From positions 1 to 47,484 of the forward strand of contig ONAZ01000021.1 in the NCBI GenBank assembly GCA_900315945.1: a stretch of DNA of 47,484 bases, written 5' to 3'. Under the pieces are notes generated by a model that saw only the letters and a list, made by a program, of their open reading frames with translations, did no database searches and was not told where the DNA came from. Below are positions 25,778 through 36,341 of the stretch, one piece after another. The stretch is from an uncultured Lachnospiraceae bacterium (lineage in GTDB: Bacteria; Bacillota; Clostridia; Lachnospirales; Lachnospiraceae). The translations under genes were made by a program, and so were the position numbers. Position 1 is the first letter of the stretch. Every line of letters begins with the position of its first letter.

Positions 25778-27175
25778 TTAGAAAGTGAATTTATCTCTGA
25801 AATAATCCTCAAGTTCGTCAATCTGTACCCTATCTTGTTTCATTGAATCCCTATCTCTAACTGTTACAGCATTATCATCTTCTGAGTCAAAGTCATATGT
25901 AACACAGAAAGGTGTTCCTATTTCATCCTGACGACGATAACGTTTACCAATATTACCTCTATCGTCATATTCACAATTATAAAGCTTTGAAAGCTTTGTA
26001 TATACCTTGGTTGCACCTTCATTAAGCTTCTTAGATAAAGGAAGCACACCAATTTTAACAGGTGCAAGTGCTGGATGGAAATGAAGTACTGTTCTTACAT
26101 CAGGCTTCTCTTCTGTTCCAATATTCTCCTCATCATATGCTGCACAAAGAAATGCAAGTAGAATTCTATCTGCACCAAGAGAAGGCTCAATTACATAAGG
26201 AACATACTTCTCTCCTGCTTCATCATCAAAATATGTAAGATCCTGCTTAGAAGTATCCTGATGCTGAGTAAGGTCATAATCAGTTCTATCAGCAATTCCC
26301 CAAAGCTCGCCCCATCCAAATGGGAACATAAATTCAATATCTGTTGTACCTTTAGAATAAAATGCAAGTTCAGCAGGGTCATGATCGCGAAGTCTTAGCT
26401 CTTCCTCCTTCATGCCAAGAGAAAGAAGCCAGTTATAGCAAAATGATCTCCAATACTCGAACCACTCAAGGTCTGTATCTGGTTTACAGAAGAATTCCAA
26501 TTCCATTTGCTCAAATTCTCTTGTTCTGAAAATGAAATTACCTGGAGTAATCTCATTTCTAAATGACTTACCAATCTGTGCAATACCAAATGGAAGCTTC
26601 TTTCTAGAAGTACGTTGTACATTCTTAAAGTTAACAAATATACCCTGTGCAGTTTCTGGTCGAAGATATACAGTATTCTTTGCATCTTCAGTAACGCCCA
26701 TAAAACTCTTGAACATAAGGTTAAACTGTCTAATATCAGTAAAATTATGCTTACCGCAAGTAGGACATGGCACACTGTTAGACTTAATAAATTCCATCAT
26801 CTCTTCAGCACTCCAGCCATCCACAGAAGTCTCTAATGTAATATCATTATCATTTGCAAAATTCTCAATTACCTGGTCAGCTCTAAATCTCTCATGACAT
26901 TCCTTACAATCCATTAAAGGATCTGAGAATCCACCAAGATGTCCTGAAGCCACCCAGGCTTGCGGATTCATTATGATTGCACTATCAATTCCTACATTGT
27001 AAGGATTCTCCTGTACAAACTTCTGCCACCATGCTTTCTTAATATTATTCTTAAGCTCTACTCCAAGATTACCATAATCCCAGCTATTAGCTAGGCCTCC
27101 ATATATCTCTGAACCTGGATATACAAATCCTCTTCCTTTACAAAGAGCAACAATTTTCTCCATCGACTTTTCCAT
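25778..27175 (-). CDS. glyS: Glycyl-tRNA synthetase (single-chain, dimeric type)
   Basis: Class II aminoacyl-tRNA synthetase charging tRNA-Gly. It is the alpha2 (eukaryote/archaea-like, GlyQS) type, not the bacterial alpha2beta2 type. Signatures include [12 protein letters not shown] near the start, motif 2 [19 protein letters not shown] and motif 3 [12 protein letters not shown]-terminal anticodon-binding domain begins near residue 370. A Cys cluster ([15 protein letters not shown]) lies in the catalytic insert. At 465 residues it is full length. The gap to the preceding gene is 25 nt, so there is no room for a T-box leader. Last gene of the glmM run; no strong terminator was seen after it. 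Confidence 0.96.
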   Translation of the reverse strand: MEKSMEKIVALCKGRGFVYPGSEIYGGLANSWDYGNLGVELKNNIKKAWWQKFVQENPYNVGIDSAIIMNPQAWVASGHLGGFSDPLMDCKECHERFRADQVIENFANDNDITLETSVDGWSAEEMMEFIKSNSVPCPTCGKHNFTDIRQFNLMFKSFMGVTEDAKNTVYLRPETAQGIFVNFKNVQRTSRKKLPFGIAQIGKSFRNEITPGNFIFRTREFEQMELEFFCKPDTDLEWFEYWRSFCYNWLLSLGMKEEELRLRDHDPAELAFYSKGTTDIEFMFPFGWGELWGIADRTDYDLTQHQDTSKQDLTYFDDEAGEKYVPYVIEPSLGADRILLAFLCAAYDEENIGTEEKPDVRTVLHFHPALAPVKIGVLPLSKKLNEGATKVYTKLSKLYNCEYDDRGNIGKRYRRQDEIGTPFCVTYDFDSEDDNAVTVRDRDSMKQDRVQIDELEDYFRDKFTF

Positions 27176-27200
27176 TATTATCTATCCCTTCATCGTTAAA

Positions 27201-27923
27201 TTATTTATACATTATTGTAGTAAGAACTGTAGCATCCATATTGCCATCAGGCTGAGCAATTGACACCTGGTCTTTCTTATCAATAGTTGTACAAGCATCT
27301 GATATTGCTGTAATATCATTTGGTGCAACTATAGTTTCATTTGCTCGTACGAGAATTACTTTCTTACTATCATCACTTGTCATATCTTCTACGCTAATGG
27401 CATCTTTCTTCTGGCCATCACTTACACTTGAAAATGTGTCCTGGAAATCATACCCTGCTGTCTTAGCCTCACCAACTGTTCCAATGAATAACTCATTACC
27501 AGTAAATTGTTTGTAGGCATTATAATCAGAATATTCCATTCTAAGATATGCTTTTTTATCTTTAACTTTAACCTTCTTGAATTTTACCTTGCCGACATTA
27601 CCACTATTATTGTAATCATCAACAAGCTTCTTAGTATATTCCTCTAATTCATCCTCATCGTAATTGCTTTCGCTAAAATCATCTACTTCATCCATTGTTA
27701 TAGAGCCATCACTTGCTATTTTCATAGTTGTAGTTTCAGCGAAACTTGCACCAGATACAAGTTTTACAATGAGAAAAACAATTAATGCTATAACTGCAAG
27801 AGCTCCCACAAGCATTCCTGCTAGAATCAATCTCTTCTTCATAAGTTTTTTTCGACGAATAGCTTTACGTCTTGCAACAGAATTTGCATTATTAGCTGGT
27901 CTTCTTACCGGCTGTTCACTCAT
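27201..27923 (-). CDS. Membrane-anchored protein of unknown function
   Basis: 240 residues from the start MSEQPVRRP, set by SD AAGGAGG 9 nt upstream. A basic cytoplasmic N-terminus of about 30 residues (RRKAIRRKKLMKK) precedes a single membrane helix at about 33-55. The rest is a polar extracytoplasmic domain with an acidic stretch and alternating Lys/Asp segments. No family is recognised. The gene sits in a housekeeping run between recO and glyS, with 50 nt and 25 nt gaps. This layout recurs in related genomes as far as memory allows, but no function follows from it. Confidence 0.75.
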   Translation of the reverse strand: MSEQPVRRPANNANSVARRKAIRRKKLMKKRLILAGMLVGALAVIALIVFLIVKLVSGASFAETTTMKIASDGSITMDEVDDFSESNYDEDELEEYTKKLVDDYNNSGNVGKVKFKKVKVKDKKAYLRMEYSDYNAYKQFTGNELFIGTVGEAKTAGYDFQDTFSSVSDGQKKDAISVEDMTSDDSKKVILVRANETIVAPNDITAISDACTTIDKKDQVSIAQPDGNMDATVLTTIMYK

Positions 27924-27973
27924 AATATATCCTCCTTGATACACCCAATCTAGCGTATTATATATTTTTTTTG

Positions 27974-28711
27974 CTACATTTTCAAGAATTCCACTGAATT
28001 AAATTCATGATTCATATATTTATTTCTAAATTGATTTATAACACCTATAAACTCCTCTTTTATCTCAGGCTTTAGCTCAAATGAAAACAACTTCTTTATA
28101 TCTGAACTAGCTACATATTGCAAAGCATAAAGGGTACTTTTCTTAAGTGTTATTCCATTTTGTTCTTTATTAATGCAGTCCGAACATAAAATTCCTTCCA
28201 AATCCTTTGAAAGCATAACAAGCTCATCCTTCTTATGACAATTCTTGCATTCAAACAAATTCGGATACTCACCATTTATAATCATTGTCTTGAACTCGTA
28301 AATGTATCTTATAAGTTCTAAATCTCTTCCCTCTTTGCTCATAATCTGAAGCGCTCTGTACAGAAGAAGTAGTCTAGTCTTCTCATCAGCATTTTCTTGA
28401 CTATAGTAATTAGCAATTTCAAGAAAATAGGAACCCATCATCATATTGTCGATATCTGATGTAATATTGGTAAAATATTCGATTGCATTAGCTTTATTAA
28501 CAGTATATGATGACCTTCCTCTATACAGTTCAAATTCTCCATATATGAAGGCATTGCTTATTCCAACAAAGGGAGAATTAGGCTTTCTTGCCCCTCTTAC
28601 AAAAGCAGCAACCTTTCCTATTTCTTTTGTAAGAAGCACTATTCTTTTGTCATATTCACCTATTGGCATAGAAGAAATAACTATACCATTAACCAATATA
28701 TTTCCTGGCAA
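27974..28711 (-). CDS. recO: DNA repair protein RecO
   Basis: Loads RecA on SSB-coated DNA with RecR and anneals strands in RecF-pathway repair. The N-terminal OB-fold begins NGIVISSMPIGEYDKRIVLL. The family zinc finger is CKNCHKK followed by CSDC, near residues 150-175. At 245 residues it is full length. No ATG fits; the start is a TTG one nucleotide after the era stop, with SD AGGAAGG 8 nt upstream, so translation is coupled to era. Confidence 0.92.
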   Translation of the reverse strand: MPGNILVNGIVISSMPIGEYDKRIVLLTKEIGKVAAFVRGARKPNSPFVGISNAFIYGEFELYRGRSSYTVNKANAIEYFTNITSDIDNMMMGSYFLEIANYYSQENADEKTRLLLLYRALQIMSKEGRDLELIRYIYEFKTMIINGEYPNLFECKNCHKKDELVMLSKDLEGILCSDCINKEQNGITLKKSTLYALQYVASSDIKKLFSFELKPEIKEEFIGVINQFRNKYMNHEFNSVEFLKM

Positions 28712-28712
28712 C

Positions 28713-29633
28713 TTATTCGCCTTCCTGTTTATATCCGAAATTCTTAACTAGAAAATCGCTATCTCTCCAATCCTTTTTAACTTTAACCCACAACTTTAGA
28801 TTAACATGCTTATCTAATGTATGCTCAATCTCATATCTAGCGTTTGAACCGATTTTCTTAAGCATGGAACCATTCTTTCCAATAATAATTCCCTTATGAG
28901 AGTCCTTCTCGCATACAATTGTTGCATCAACGTCCCACAGCTCTTTATCAGATCTTTTCTTCATCTTATCAACAGACACAGCTATACCGTGGGGAACTTC
29001 TTCACTTAGAGCATGAAGGGATTTCTCACGAATAATTTCTGCAATAATCTGTCTCTCAGGCTGATCCGTTAATGTATCTGCATCATAATACATAGGTCCA
29101 TATGGTAAATGTTTGTATATAACATCAATAAGCTCATCACAATTAGTTCCTTTTAAAGCCGAAAGAGGAACAATATCATTAAAATCGCTTAGCTTACTAA
29201 AATCCTTAATAGCTTCAGCAACACGTTCTGGTGAAACCTTGTCAACCTTATTAATAACAAGGATTACAGGGATGTCCAGGCCCCATAGTTGACTCGCGAT
29301 TCTACTATCAGTTTTTCCTATTATTTCGTCTGGTTCCACAAGCCACAGTAGTACATCCACACCTTCTACGGCTTGCTTAACCACATTTACCATATATTCT
29401 CCCAGCTTATTCTTCGCCTTATGAATACCAGGTGTATCTACAAATATCATCTGGAACCTGTCCTCATCAGTAAGAACAGTCTGTATTCTGTTACGAGTAG
29501 TCTGGGGCTTATTGCTGGTAATAGCAATCTTAGTCCCAATCAAATGATTCATAAGGGTTGATTTACCAACATTGGGTCTTCCTATAATTGTTACAAACCC
29601 AGACTTAAAACTATTATTTGGACTTTCACTCAT
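28713..29633 (-). CDS. era: GTPase Era
   Basis: Essential GTPase for 16S rRNA maturation and 30S assembly. G1 GRPNVGKST at residues 18-26, switch I T in NKPQTTRN, G3 DTPGIH and G4 NKVD. A C-terminal KH domain contains GIIIGKNGSMLKKIG, the RNA-binding loop. At 306 residues it is complete. Lies between the M16 peptidase gene (32-nt gap) and recO, with which it is coupled. Confidence 0.97.
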   Translation of the reverse strand: MSESPNNSFKSGFVTIIGRPNVGKSTLMNHLIGTKIAITSNKPQTTRNRIQTVLTDEDRFQMIFVDTPGIHKAKNKLGEYMVNVVKQAVEGVDVLLWLVEPDEIIGKTDSRIASQLWGLDIPVILVINKVDKVSPERVAEAIKDFSKLSDFNDIVPLSALKGTNCDELIDVIYKHLPYGPMYYDADTLTDQPERQIIAEIIREKSLHALSEEVPHGIAVSVDKMKKRSDKELWDVDATIVCEKDSHKGIIIGKNGSMLKKIGSNARYEIEHTLDKHVNLKLWVKVKKDWRDSDFLVKNFGYKQEGE

Positions 29634-29664
29634 CTTCTATTTCCTCATAAAACCTGCTTAATTG

Positions 29665-32574
29665 TTATTGCAATTGCGAAATACTGTCAAACATTTCAGC
29701 ATTTTCTTCAATGATATCTTCATTACCTATTACGCATAGGCAATTCTGCTTCATTACGCCATCAATCAGATCTGAAAGTTTTCTTATATCATCTGGCGTT
29801 GCATTAAGCACTTCATCTCTTTCCTTCTGCAATACCTCTTCTGATACCCCTTCCATATACATGTGAAGACCTCTTTGACCTCTCTGGGAAGGAGAAAGTG
29901 GCATATCAAGAGCTGACACTGCACCAATAACAAATTTTGTCATATCTCTTTCACTAACATCAAAATCTCTAACATAATCTGCTATCTTCTCGTACACTTC
30001 ATTAGTTTTACGAAGGTTTGGATCTCTATAAGACACAACAGACATATTACCATTTCTGTTAATCTTAGTCATACAACCATATGCACCACCTTGAACTCGC
30101 ACATTTAGCCACAGATAATCATAGTTTAATATAACTTTAAGAACTCTAAGATATCCACTAAAATCATATCCAAGTGCTCTAAAATTACCACTTCTAGCAA
30201 CATACTGTATCTGAGATGCGTCCTTAAAGGCTTCATTCTTCTTTACACATATCATTTTAGCAGAAGATTTTCTGTAGTTATTAGTAAACAAATGACGACC
30301 AAGACGAGGCAGATATGTATTAAGCTGACTATATATCTTGTCATCACCAGTTGTACTAACAAGCAGGTTAGAACTTCTGAAAATCGAATGTGTCATCTCT
30401 ATACATTTCTTCTGAAGTGCATGACATCTGCTATCAAAATTCTCTTCTAACTCCCTTATAAATCTGTAATATTCTATTCCAGATAGTTTATCTGCAAGAA
30501 GGGAATTCTTAGATATTGAGGCCGATGCTCTCATACTTGCCAGAACATGCGCAGCCCTGTTCATTGATGTCTCAAGTCTTGTGCGCTCATGTTTAACAAG
30601 GGTTTTTAGTCTTCCTGCATCTGAGAAATCTGAATGAAGAATTATTTCTTCTATAAGGTCAGTAGCATACATTATGTTATCGCTTATAAACTTACTCTTT
30701 ACAGCAAAATACAGAGTGTAATCATCAGATGTCTTGGAAAAATTAGCCAGCTCTGTACTAAATCCTCCAGTCAAAATATCAATTTCATTAGACAATTCTG
30801 TATAAGAATATTTCTCAGTATCTACCAGACCAAGTATCTTAGAAAGAAATGATACATAAGGCAAATCTTCAAGCGATATATGATCTAAATTAAACAAAAG
30901 ACTAAGATAATGAATATTAGATGTATCAATATTATGATGTAACACCTTAATATTACCTATGCTCTTCTCTGTAAGATCAATTGGTCTTATTTCTCTCCTT
31001 AGATCCTGTCTTGTAAGTATAGGAAGTTTTGCCAGATCTTCATCTGAAGAAGGCGTCATTTGATATTCTTTAAGATGCGCTGTATTATCAACTATTTTCT
31101 TAATCTCTTCCTTAGACAATGAAGCTTTCTTCTCAGCAAGTCTCTGTTTCAATGCCTCATCTTCTTCTGTTGTCATACCCTTCTTAGGTTTAGAAACAAC
31201 AATTGCCGCAAATGTATTGTCTAAGAAATACTCTTTAATAAGATTATTAAAATAGTCAGTTCCTATCTCTTTCTTTAGTTCTTTAAGCATCTGTAGATCA
31301 TTCATTCTGATAAATGGATTACTAGAATCATATATCCAATTATCCAGAATATCTAATCCATACATTAATCCCTTTGGATAAGAGCCGAAGTCTGCTTCTC
31401 TAACTCTAAATTCTATAGTATTAATGCAGGCAAGAAGAGCCTTCTTATCAACACCTTCTTTAGACTGCTGTTCTAATACTGTTCTAATTATCTCTAGGAA
31501 CTTGTCTTCGTCTTCTGCTTTTGCATTTTTTACTCCGATAGAAAAAACAGGCTGCTTAATACCATCGTCAAGGCCACCCATTACAGCTTTACCAACACCT
31601 GCTTTGTTAAGCTCTTTACGAATTGGCGCACCGCTACAATTAAGAAGCGCATAATCAAGCATTTCAAGAGCAACAAGCTTCTTAGTATCATTTCCCACGT
31701 CCATACAATAATTAATTGTAAGATAAGTTGCATCCTCTTCGCTTTCTCCAGCAGCAATAGGATACTCCTTCTCCACTCTTACAACATCAGAGAATGGCTC
31801 CTGACTATGAATAGAGGAATTAATGCTTTGTTCCTCGTAATTGCACAGATATTCTTTATCAATATAGTCTAGTTTCTCATACATATCACAATTTCCATAT
31901 AGGTAAATGTATGAATTAGAAGGATGATAATACTTCTTATAGAAGTCTTCAAAATCTTCATATGTTAGTTCAGGAATAACCTTAGGATTACCACCAGATT
32001 CATGATGATATTCTGTATCTGGGAACAGCGTGCTCATAATCTCTCTATCCAGAAGAGAATCAGGAGATGAATATGCACCTTTCATCTCATTATATACAAC
32101 ACCATTAATAGTTAATTCATCATCCTCTGACTCTAGCTCATAATGCCAGCCTTCCTGCTCAAATATCTCTTTGTGTTTGAAGATATTAGGATGAAATACA
32201 GCATCCAGATACACATCCATAAGATTTTGAAAATCTTTATCATTGCAACTAGCCACAGGATAAACTGTCTTATCCGGATAAGTCATGGCATTAAGAAATG
32301 TGTTAAGGGAGCCCTTGGCTAATTCTACAAAAGGATCCTTTATAGGATATTTGTCAGAACCACAAAGAACAGAATGCTCCATAATATGTGGCGCACCCGT
32401 AGAATCAAAAGGCGGTGTCCTAAATCCAATAAAGAAAACTTTATTATCCTCGTCTTCGTCTGGAATAATTGCTATCCTTGCCTTTGTCTTCTTATGGCTA
32501 AGCAAATAACCTGTCTTTCTAATGTCATCAAGATATTTCTCTTCTATTAGTTCATATGAATCTGGAATTCTCAT
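29665..32574 (-). CDS. M16C insulinase-family metallopeptidase (presequence-protease-like)
   Basis: Large zinc peptidase of the PreP/Cym1/falcilysin group that degrades short unfolded peptides in a closed chamber. The inverted zinc motif HxxEH is HIMEH in GAPHIMEHSVLCGS (about residue 63), and the third ligand Glu lies in the later NEMKGAYSSPDS region. The M16C-associated middle domain follows, then a catalytically silent second half. Length of 969 residues is as expected. No signal peptide, so it is probably cytoplasmic. SD GGGGAG is 5 nt before the ATG. It stands between pyrF (15 nt gap) and era. Confidence 0.92.
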   Translation of the reverse strand: MRIPDSYELIEEKYLDDIRKTGYLLSHKKTKARIAIIPDEDEDNKVFFIGFRTPPFDSTGAPHIMEHSVLCGSDKYPIKDPFVELAKGSLNTFLNAMTYPDKTVYPVASCNDKDFQNLMDVYLDAVFHPNIFKHKEIFEQEGWHYELESEDDELTINGVVYNEMKGAYSSPDSLLDREIMSTLFPDTEYHHESGGNPKVIPELTYEDFEDFYKKYYHPSNSYIYLYGNCDMYEKLDYIDKEYLCNYEEQSINSSIHSQEPFSDVVRVEKEYPIAAGESEEDATYLTINYCMDVGNDTKKLVALEMLDYALLNCSGAPIRKELNKAGVGKAVMGGLDDGIKQPVFSIGVKNAKAEDEDKFLEIIRTVLEQQSKEGVDKKALLACINTIEFRVREADFGSYPKGLMYGLDILDNWIYDSSNPFIRMNDLQMLKELKKEIGTDYFNNLIKEYFLDNTFAAIVVSKPKKGMTTEEDEALKQRLAEKKASLSKEEIKKIVDNTAHLKEYQMTPSSDEDLAKLPILTRQDLRREIRPIDLTEKSIGNIKVLHHNIDTSNIHYLSLLFNLDHISLEDLPYVSFLSKILGLVDTEKYSYTELSNEIDILTGGFSTELANFSKTSDDYTLYFAVKSKFISDNIMYATDLIEEIILHSDFSDAGRLKTLVKHERTRLETSMNRAAHVLASMRASASISKNSLLADKLSGIEYYRFIRELEENFDSRCHALQKKCIEMTHSIFRSSNLLVSTTGDDKIYSQLNTYLPRLGRHLFTNNYRKSSAKMICVKKNEAFKDASQIQYVARSGNFRALGYDFSGYLRVLKVILNYDYLWLNVRVQGGAYGCMTKINRNGNMSVVSYRDPNLRKTNEVYEKIADYVRDFDVSERDMTKFVIGAVSALDMPLSPSQRGQRGLHMYMEGVSEEVLQKERDEVLNATPDDIRKLSDLIDGVMKQNCLCVIGNEDIIEENAEMFDSISQLQ

Positions 32575-32589
32575 ATTGTCTCCCCATCA

Positions 32590-33513
32590 TTAATTAAGTG
32601 CTGTTTCTATATCTTCTCTCATATCAATAACTGCTTGTCTTGCTGCATCAGCATAACCCTCTTCTCCATACTTAGAATATGCATCATTCTTATATGCAGC
32701 GATAATACCTCTTGAGCTATTAATTATTGCTCCTAGTCCATCCTCATTGAAGAAATGAACCAAATCCTTACCCTTACCGCCTTGTGCTCCATAACCAGGT
32801 ACAAGAATATATGTGTGTGGCATAACCTTTCTCATAGCTTTACCAACTTCAGGATAAGTTGCTCCAACAACAGCTCCAACAGATGAATAACCGCATTTAC
32901 CAATCAAATCCTTGCCCCACTCATGAACCTTGGCACCTACATGTTCATATAAAGGCTTTCCTTCCATATCTTTATCTTGGAACTCACCACTACTAGGATT
33001 AGATGTCTTAACAAGGATGAATATTCCTTTTCCTTCCTTCTTACAAACTTCAGTAAATGGATTAATTCCATCGCTTCCAAGATAAGGATTAACTGTTGCG
33101 AAATCTTCATCAAAAACTTTAATCTTCTCTCCACCTACATCTATTGATCCAAGATGTGCAATTGCATAAGATTCTGATGTGGAACCTATGTCACCTCTCT
33201 TAACGTCACCAATTATAACCAAGCCTTTACTTTTAGCATATTTAACTGTTTCGTTAAATGCCACAAGACCAGGAAGTCCAAATTGTTCATACATGGCAAT
33301 TTGAGGCTTTACTGCAGGAATAAGATCATATGTAGAGTCAATTATTCCTTTATTAAATTCTAGAATCGCCTGAGCTGCACCCTCTAATGTCTTACCCCAG
33401 GAAGCATACGCTTTCTCTAATATGTAATTTGGTATAAATCCAAGTTTTGGGTCAAGTCCAACAACAATAGGTGCGTTGGTCTTCTTAATCTTCTCAACTA
33501 AAGTATCAATCAT
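32590..33513 (-). CDS. pyrF: Orotidine-5'-phosphate decarboxylase
   Basis: Final step of UMP synthesis. This is the longer type-2 (PyrF subfamily 2) form of about 305 residues, as in actinobacteria and many Clostridia. VVGLDPKLGFIP lies near the N-terminus and the catalytic DVKRGDIGSTSE holds the Lys/Asp pair. The phosphate-binding region is VPGYGAQGGKGKD. Its ATGA overlaps the pyrC stop by 4 nt, so the two pyrimidine genes are coupled. Confidence 0.95.
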   Translation of the reverse strand: MIDTLVEKIKKTNAPIVVGLDPKLGFIPNYILEKAYASWGKTLEGAAQAILEFNKGIIDSTYDLIPAVKPQIAMYEQFGLPGLVAFNETVKYAKSKGLVIIGDVKRGDIGSTSESYAIAHLGSIDVGGEKIKVFDEDFATVNPYLGSDGINPFTEVCKKEGKGIFILVKTSNPSSGEFQDKDMEGKPLYEHVGAKVHEWGKDLIGKCGYSSVGAVVGATYPEVGKAMRKVMPHTYILVPGYGAQGGKGKDLVHFFNEDGLGAIINSSRGIIAAYKNDAYSKYGEEGYADAARQAVIDMREDIETALN

Positions 33514-34847
33514 TTCTTATTTCCTTTCTGTGGTTGTTGTACTGAATACGAAACTCTTCCATCCTTGATGGTGTAGATTACCTTAGACCTGACTTGCATG
33601 TCGGTGAAAGGTGTATTCTTACCTTTACTAACGAAATCATGCGGGTTGATTCTATATTCAACTTGCGGATCAAATATTGTTATGTCCGCAACATGACCTA
33701 TATCAATGTTTCCTTTGTCAATGCCAAGTACCTTGGCAGGATTGTAACTCATCTTCTCAATTAGCGAAGATACATCCAGGATTCCTGTTTCAACTAAATA
33801 TGTATAAGACAATGAAAGTGATGTCTCAAGCCCAACTATACCAAATGGAGCTTCCTTCATAGACTTCTCTTTCTCTTCCTTTGAATGAGGAGCATGATCT
33901 GTTGATATAACCTCAATAATGCCCTCCTTTAATCCTCTAAGAAGAGCTTCTTTATCTTCTTTACTTCTAAGAGGGGGATTCATCTTATACATTGCATTAT
34001 CTGAATCAATATCTTCTTCTGTAAGAACAAAATGATGAGGACAAACTTCCCCTGATACATTAATTCCTTTATTCTTCGAATCTCTTATCATATCCACTGA
34101 CTCTTTCGTTGAGCAATGACATAGATGAAGCTTTGCACCAGTTTCTTCTGAAAGCATTATGTCTCTTGCAGTAATAATATTCTCAACAGCATTACTAATT
34201 CCATTAAGACCAAGCTTTTCAGATTTTGGCCCCATATTCATAACACCTTTTTCAACAAGGTTAATATCTTCGCAATGGGCAAGAACTGTTATATCCAGCT
34301 TCTTAGCAAGCTTCATAGCCTTACGATATAACCCTGAATCCATAACGGATTTACCATCTTCAGATATTGTAATAAGACCATGTTTTGACATTTCTTCAAT
34401 ATCTGATAGTTCTTTTCCCTCCATGCCTTTTGTGACAGAACCTACTTGTATAACATTTACAAGATTAACTTCTTTAGCCTTGTTACATACATAATCGTAG
34501 GTATCTACGTTATCAACTACAGGCTTAGTATTAGGCATAGCAACAACAGTTGTAAATCCACCCCTAGCTGCTGCCTTAGAACCAGATTCTATATCCTCCT
34601 TGTATGTAAGTCCCGGATCTCTAAAATGTACATGAAGATCAATTAATCCTGGAGTTACATACAGATTAGTTGCATCAATACAAGTATCTATACCATGTTC
34701 TTTCTTAAGCGAAGAAACCATAGCATCATCAATAAGACCAGATACTTCTAGTGTAGACACCTTGTCATCTGTAATCACAATATAACCTATATCATCAAGA
34801 TTAGTGGCAGGATTAATAATCCTGCCATTATAAATCAAAGTATTCAT
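33510..34847 (-). CDS. pyrC: Dihydroorotase
   Basis: Ring-closing zinc amidohydrolase of pyrimidine synthesis. The metal motif DLHVHFRDPG opens the barrel, with further His in VLAHCED and LCHCSTKES, and the catalytic Asp in STDHAPHS. At 445 residues it is the class I (PyrC/PyrX-like) form. No good SD is seen; the start lies 3 nt after the glmM stop, suggesting translational coupling. pyrF follows directly. No other pyr genes are in the window, and no PyrR-type leader is visible. Confidence 0.95.
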   Translation of the reverse strand: MNTLIYNGRIINPATNLDDIGYIVITDDKVSTLEVSGLIDDAMVSSLKKEHGIDTCIDATNLYVTPGLIDLHVHFRDPGLTYKEDIESGSKAAARGGFTTVVAMPNTKPVVDNVDTYDYVCNKAKEVNLVNVIQVGSVTKGMEGKELSDIEEMSKHGLITISEDGKSVMDSGLYRKAMKLAKKLDITVLAHCEDINLVEKGVMNMGPKSEKLGLNGISNAVENIITARDIMLSEETGAKLHLCHCSTKESVDMIRDSKNKGINVSGEVCPHHFVLTEEDIDSDNAMYKMNPPLRSKEDKEALLRGLKEGIIEVISTDHAPHSKEEKEKSMKEAPFGIVGLETSLSLSYTYLVETGILDVSSLIEKMSYNPAKVLGIDKGNIDIGHVADITIFDPQVEYRINPHDFVSKGKNTPFTDMQVRSKVIYTIKDGRVSYSVQQPQKGNKK

Positions 34848-34850
34848 ACT

Positions 34851-36191
34851 CTAAATTGCATACCTCTCTCTTATGAACTCTTCTGTCTCTTCAATGTATT
34901 TGTCACAATCCTCATAAGTCTTAGCTTCAACCATAATACGAAGAATTGGCTCAGTACCACTCTTTCTAAGAAGAAGTCTGCCCTTACCATCAAGGCGTTT
35001 ATTCATGTCCTCTGCAAATGCTCTAACATCTGGATCCGCATCAATCTCATCCTTCTTGTCAGTCCTAATATTCTTTAGCTTCTGAGGCATTATTTCAAGT
35101 CCCTGTGTCAAGTTAGAGAATGGACATTTCTTAGAAACGAAAATGTTAGTCATAACAATTGCAGTTAGAATACCATCCCCTGTTGTAGCATATTTATTAA
35201 AGATAATATGACCTGACTGCTCGCCACCAATTCCATAGTTGTGCTCCATTAGTTCCTGTGAAATATACTTATCACCTACAGGTGTGACAATAGCTTCCAT
35301 CTTATTCTCTTTTAATGCATTCATTAGGCCAAGATTAGACATTACAGTTACAACAACTTTGTTATCCTTAAGTTGTCCTATTTCTTTAAGGTATTTTGAG
35401 CCTATATAAATTATTCCATCACCATCAATAAGATTACCTTTCTCATCAACAGCAAGACATCTGTCTGCGTCTCCGTCAAATGCAAATCCTGCATCAAGAT
35501 TATGATCTACAACGAATTGCTTCAAAGAATCTATATGAGTGGAACCGCAATTAACATTAATATTCTTACCATCTGGCTCATTATTAATAACATAAGTCTT
35601 GGCTCCAAGCATATCGAATACAGTCTTAGCAATCATTGATGAAGCACCATTAGCACAATCAAGTCCTATTCTATATCCCCTAAAGAATTCTGAACATGTT
35701 GATGCTAGATAGCTCATATACTTGTTACGTCCCTGAAGATAATCTACGATTCTTCCTGGCTCAATATCATGAAAATCTATAGATACCTCTCCATCTATAT
35801 ATTTCTCACATTCTTCTAAGACATCTTCAGACATCTTATATCCATTTTCATCAATTATCTTGATTCCGTTATCATAATATGGATTGTGACTAGCAGTAAT
35901 CATAACACCAAAATCAAAATCCTCTGTTCTAGTAACATAAGACACACTTGGTGTTGTCGTAACATGCATTAAATGTGCATCAGCACCTGCAGACGCTAGT
36001 CCTGCTGAAATTCCATATTCAATCATATAACTAGAAAGTCTTGTATCCTTACCAATAACACATCTTACTGGTCCGTCCTTCTTATTCTTGCCAAAGTACC
36101 ATGCCATAAACTGACCGATCTTAAGTGCGTGTTCAACTGTAAGAACCTGATTAGCCTTTCCTCTAAAGCCATCTGTACCAAAATACTTCAT
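34851..36191 (-). CDS. glmM: Phosphoglucosamine mutase
   Basis: Converts glucosamine-6-P to glucosamine-1-P for peptidoglycan precursors. Start MKYFGTDGFRGKAN is diagnostic. The phosphoserine loop TASHNP has Ser101 as catalytic residue, the metal loop is DGDADRC, the sugar loop is GGEQSGH and the C-terminal phosphate loop is RKSGTEPILRIM. At 446 residues it is full length. SD GGAGGAG precedes the start. It is first in a long run with pyrC, pyrF, an M16 peptidase, era, recO and glyS. Confidence 0.96.
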   Translation of the reverse strand: MKYFGTDGFRGKANQVLTVEHALKIGQFMAWYFGKNKKDGPVRCVIGKDTRLSSYMIEYGISAGLASAGADAHLMHVTTTPSVSYVTRTEDFDFGVMITASHNPYYDNGIKIIDENGYKMSEDVLEECEKYIDGEVSIDFHDIEPGRIVDYLQGRNKYMSYLASTCSEFFRGYRIGLDCANGASSMIAKTVFDMLGAKTYVINNEPDGKNINVNCGSTHIDSLKQFVVDHNLDAGFAFDGDADRCLAVDEKGNLIDGDGIIYIGSKYLKEIGQLKDNKVVVTVMSNLGLMNALKENKMEAIVTPVGDKYISQELMEHNYGIGGEQSGHIIFNKYATTGDGILTAIVMTNIFVSKKCPFSNLTQGLEIMPQKLKNIRTDKKDEIDADPDVRAFAEDMNKRLDGKGRLLLRKSGTEPILRIMVEAKTYEDCDKYIEETEEFIRERYAI

Positions 36192-36230
36192 CTAAGTTCT
36201 CCTCCAAATTATTTTAATTCGTCATTCTCT

Positions 36231-36236
36231 ATTATA
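36231..36236 (-). promoter_or_regulatory. -10 element for the glmM run
   Basis: Minus-strand TATAAT in the context TTGTATAATAGAG, with TG two bases upstream (extended -10). The -35 region is poor. The start would fall near 36224, giving a leader of about 33 nt. Confidence 0.5.
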
Positions 36237-36273
36237 CAATAAATAGGGAATAAATTGTATTAATATTTGCATT

Positions 36274-36315
36274 AAAAAACTTGCGATTATATGTTTATTA
36301 CATATAATCGCAAGT
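36274..36315 (-). terminator. Terminator after the FliD-like gene
   Basis: Minus-strand ACTTGCGATTATATGT and its exact complement form a 16-bp stem around a 5-nt loop, followed by TTTTTT. It lies 27 nt after the stop codon and is one of the strongest terminators in the window. Confidence 0.92.
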
Positions 36316-36341
36316 CATATTATTTATATTCCTTATGATAT

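Noticed and set aside
27176-27200. T-box leader before glyS
   Set aside because: Only 25 nt separate it from the preceding gene; no T-box core sequence is present.
33510-36191. PyrR-type attenuation or pyrimidine operon
   Set aside because: Only pyrC and pyrF are present, between glmM and an M16 peptidase gene, and no leader hairpin set lies upstream of either.
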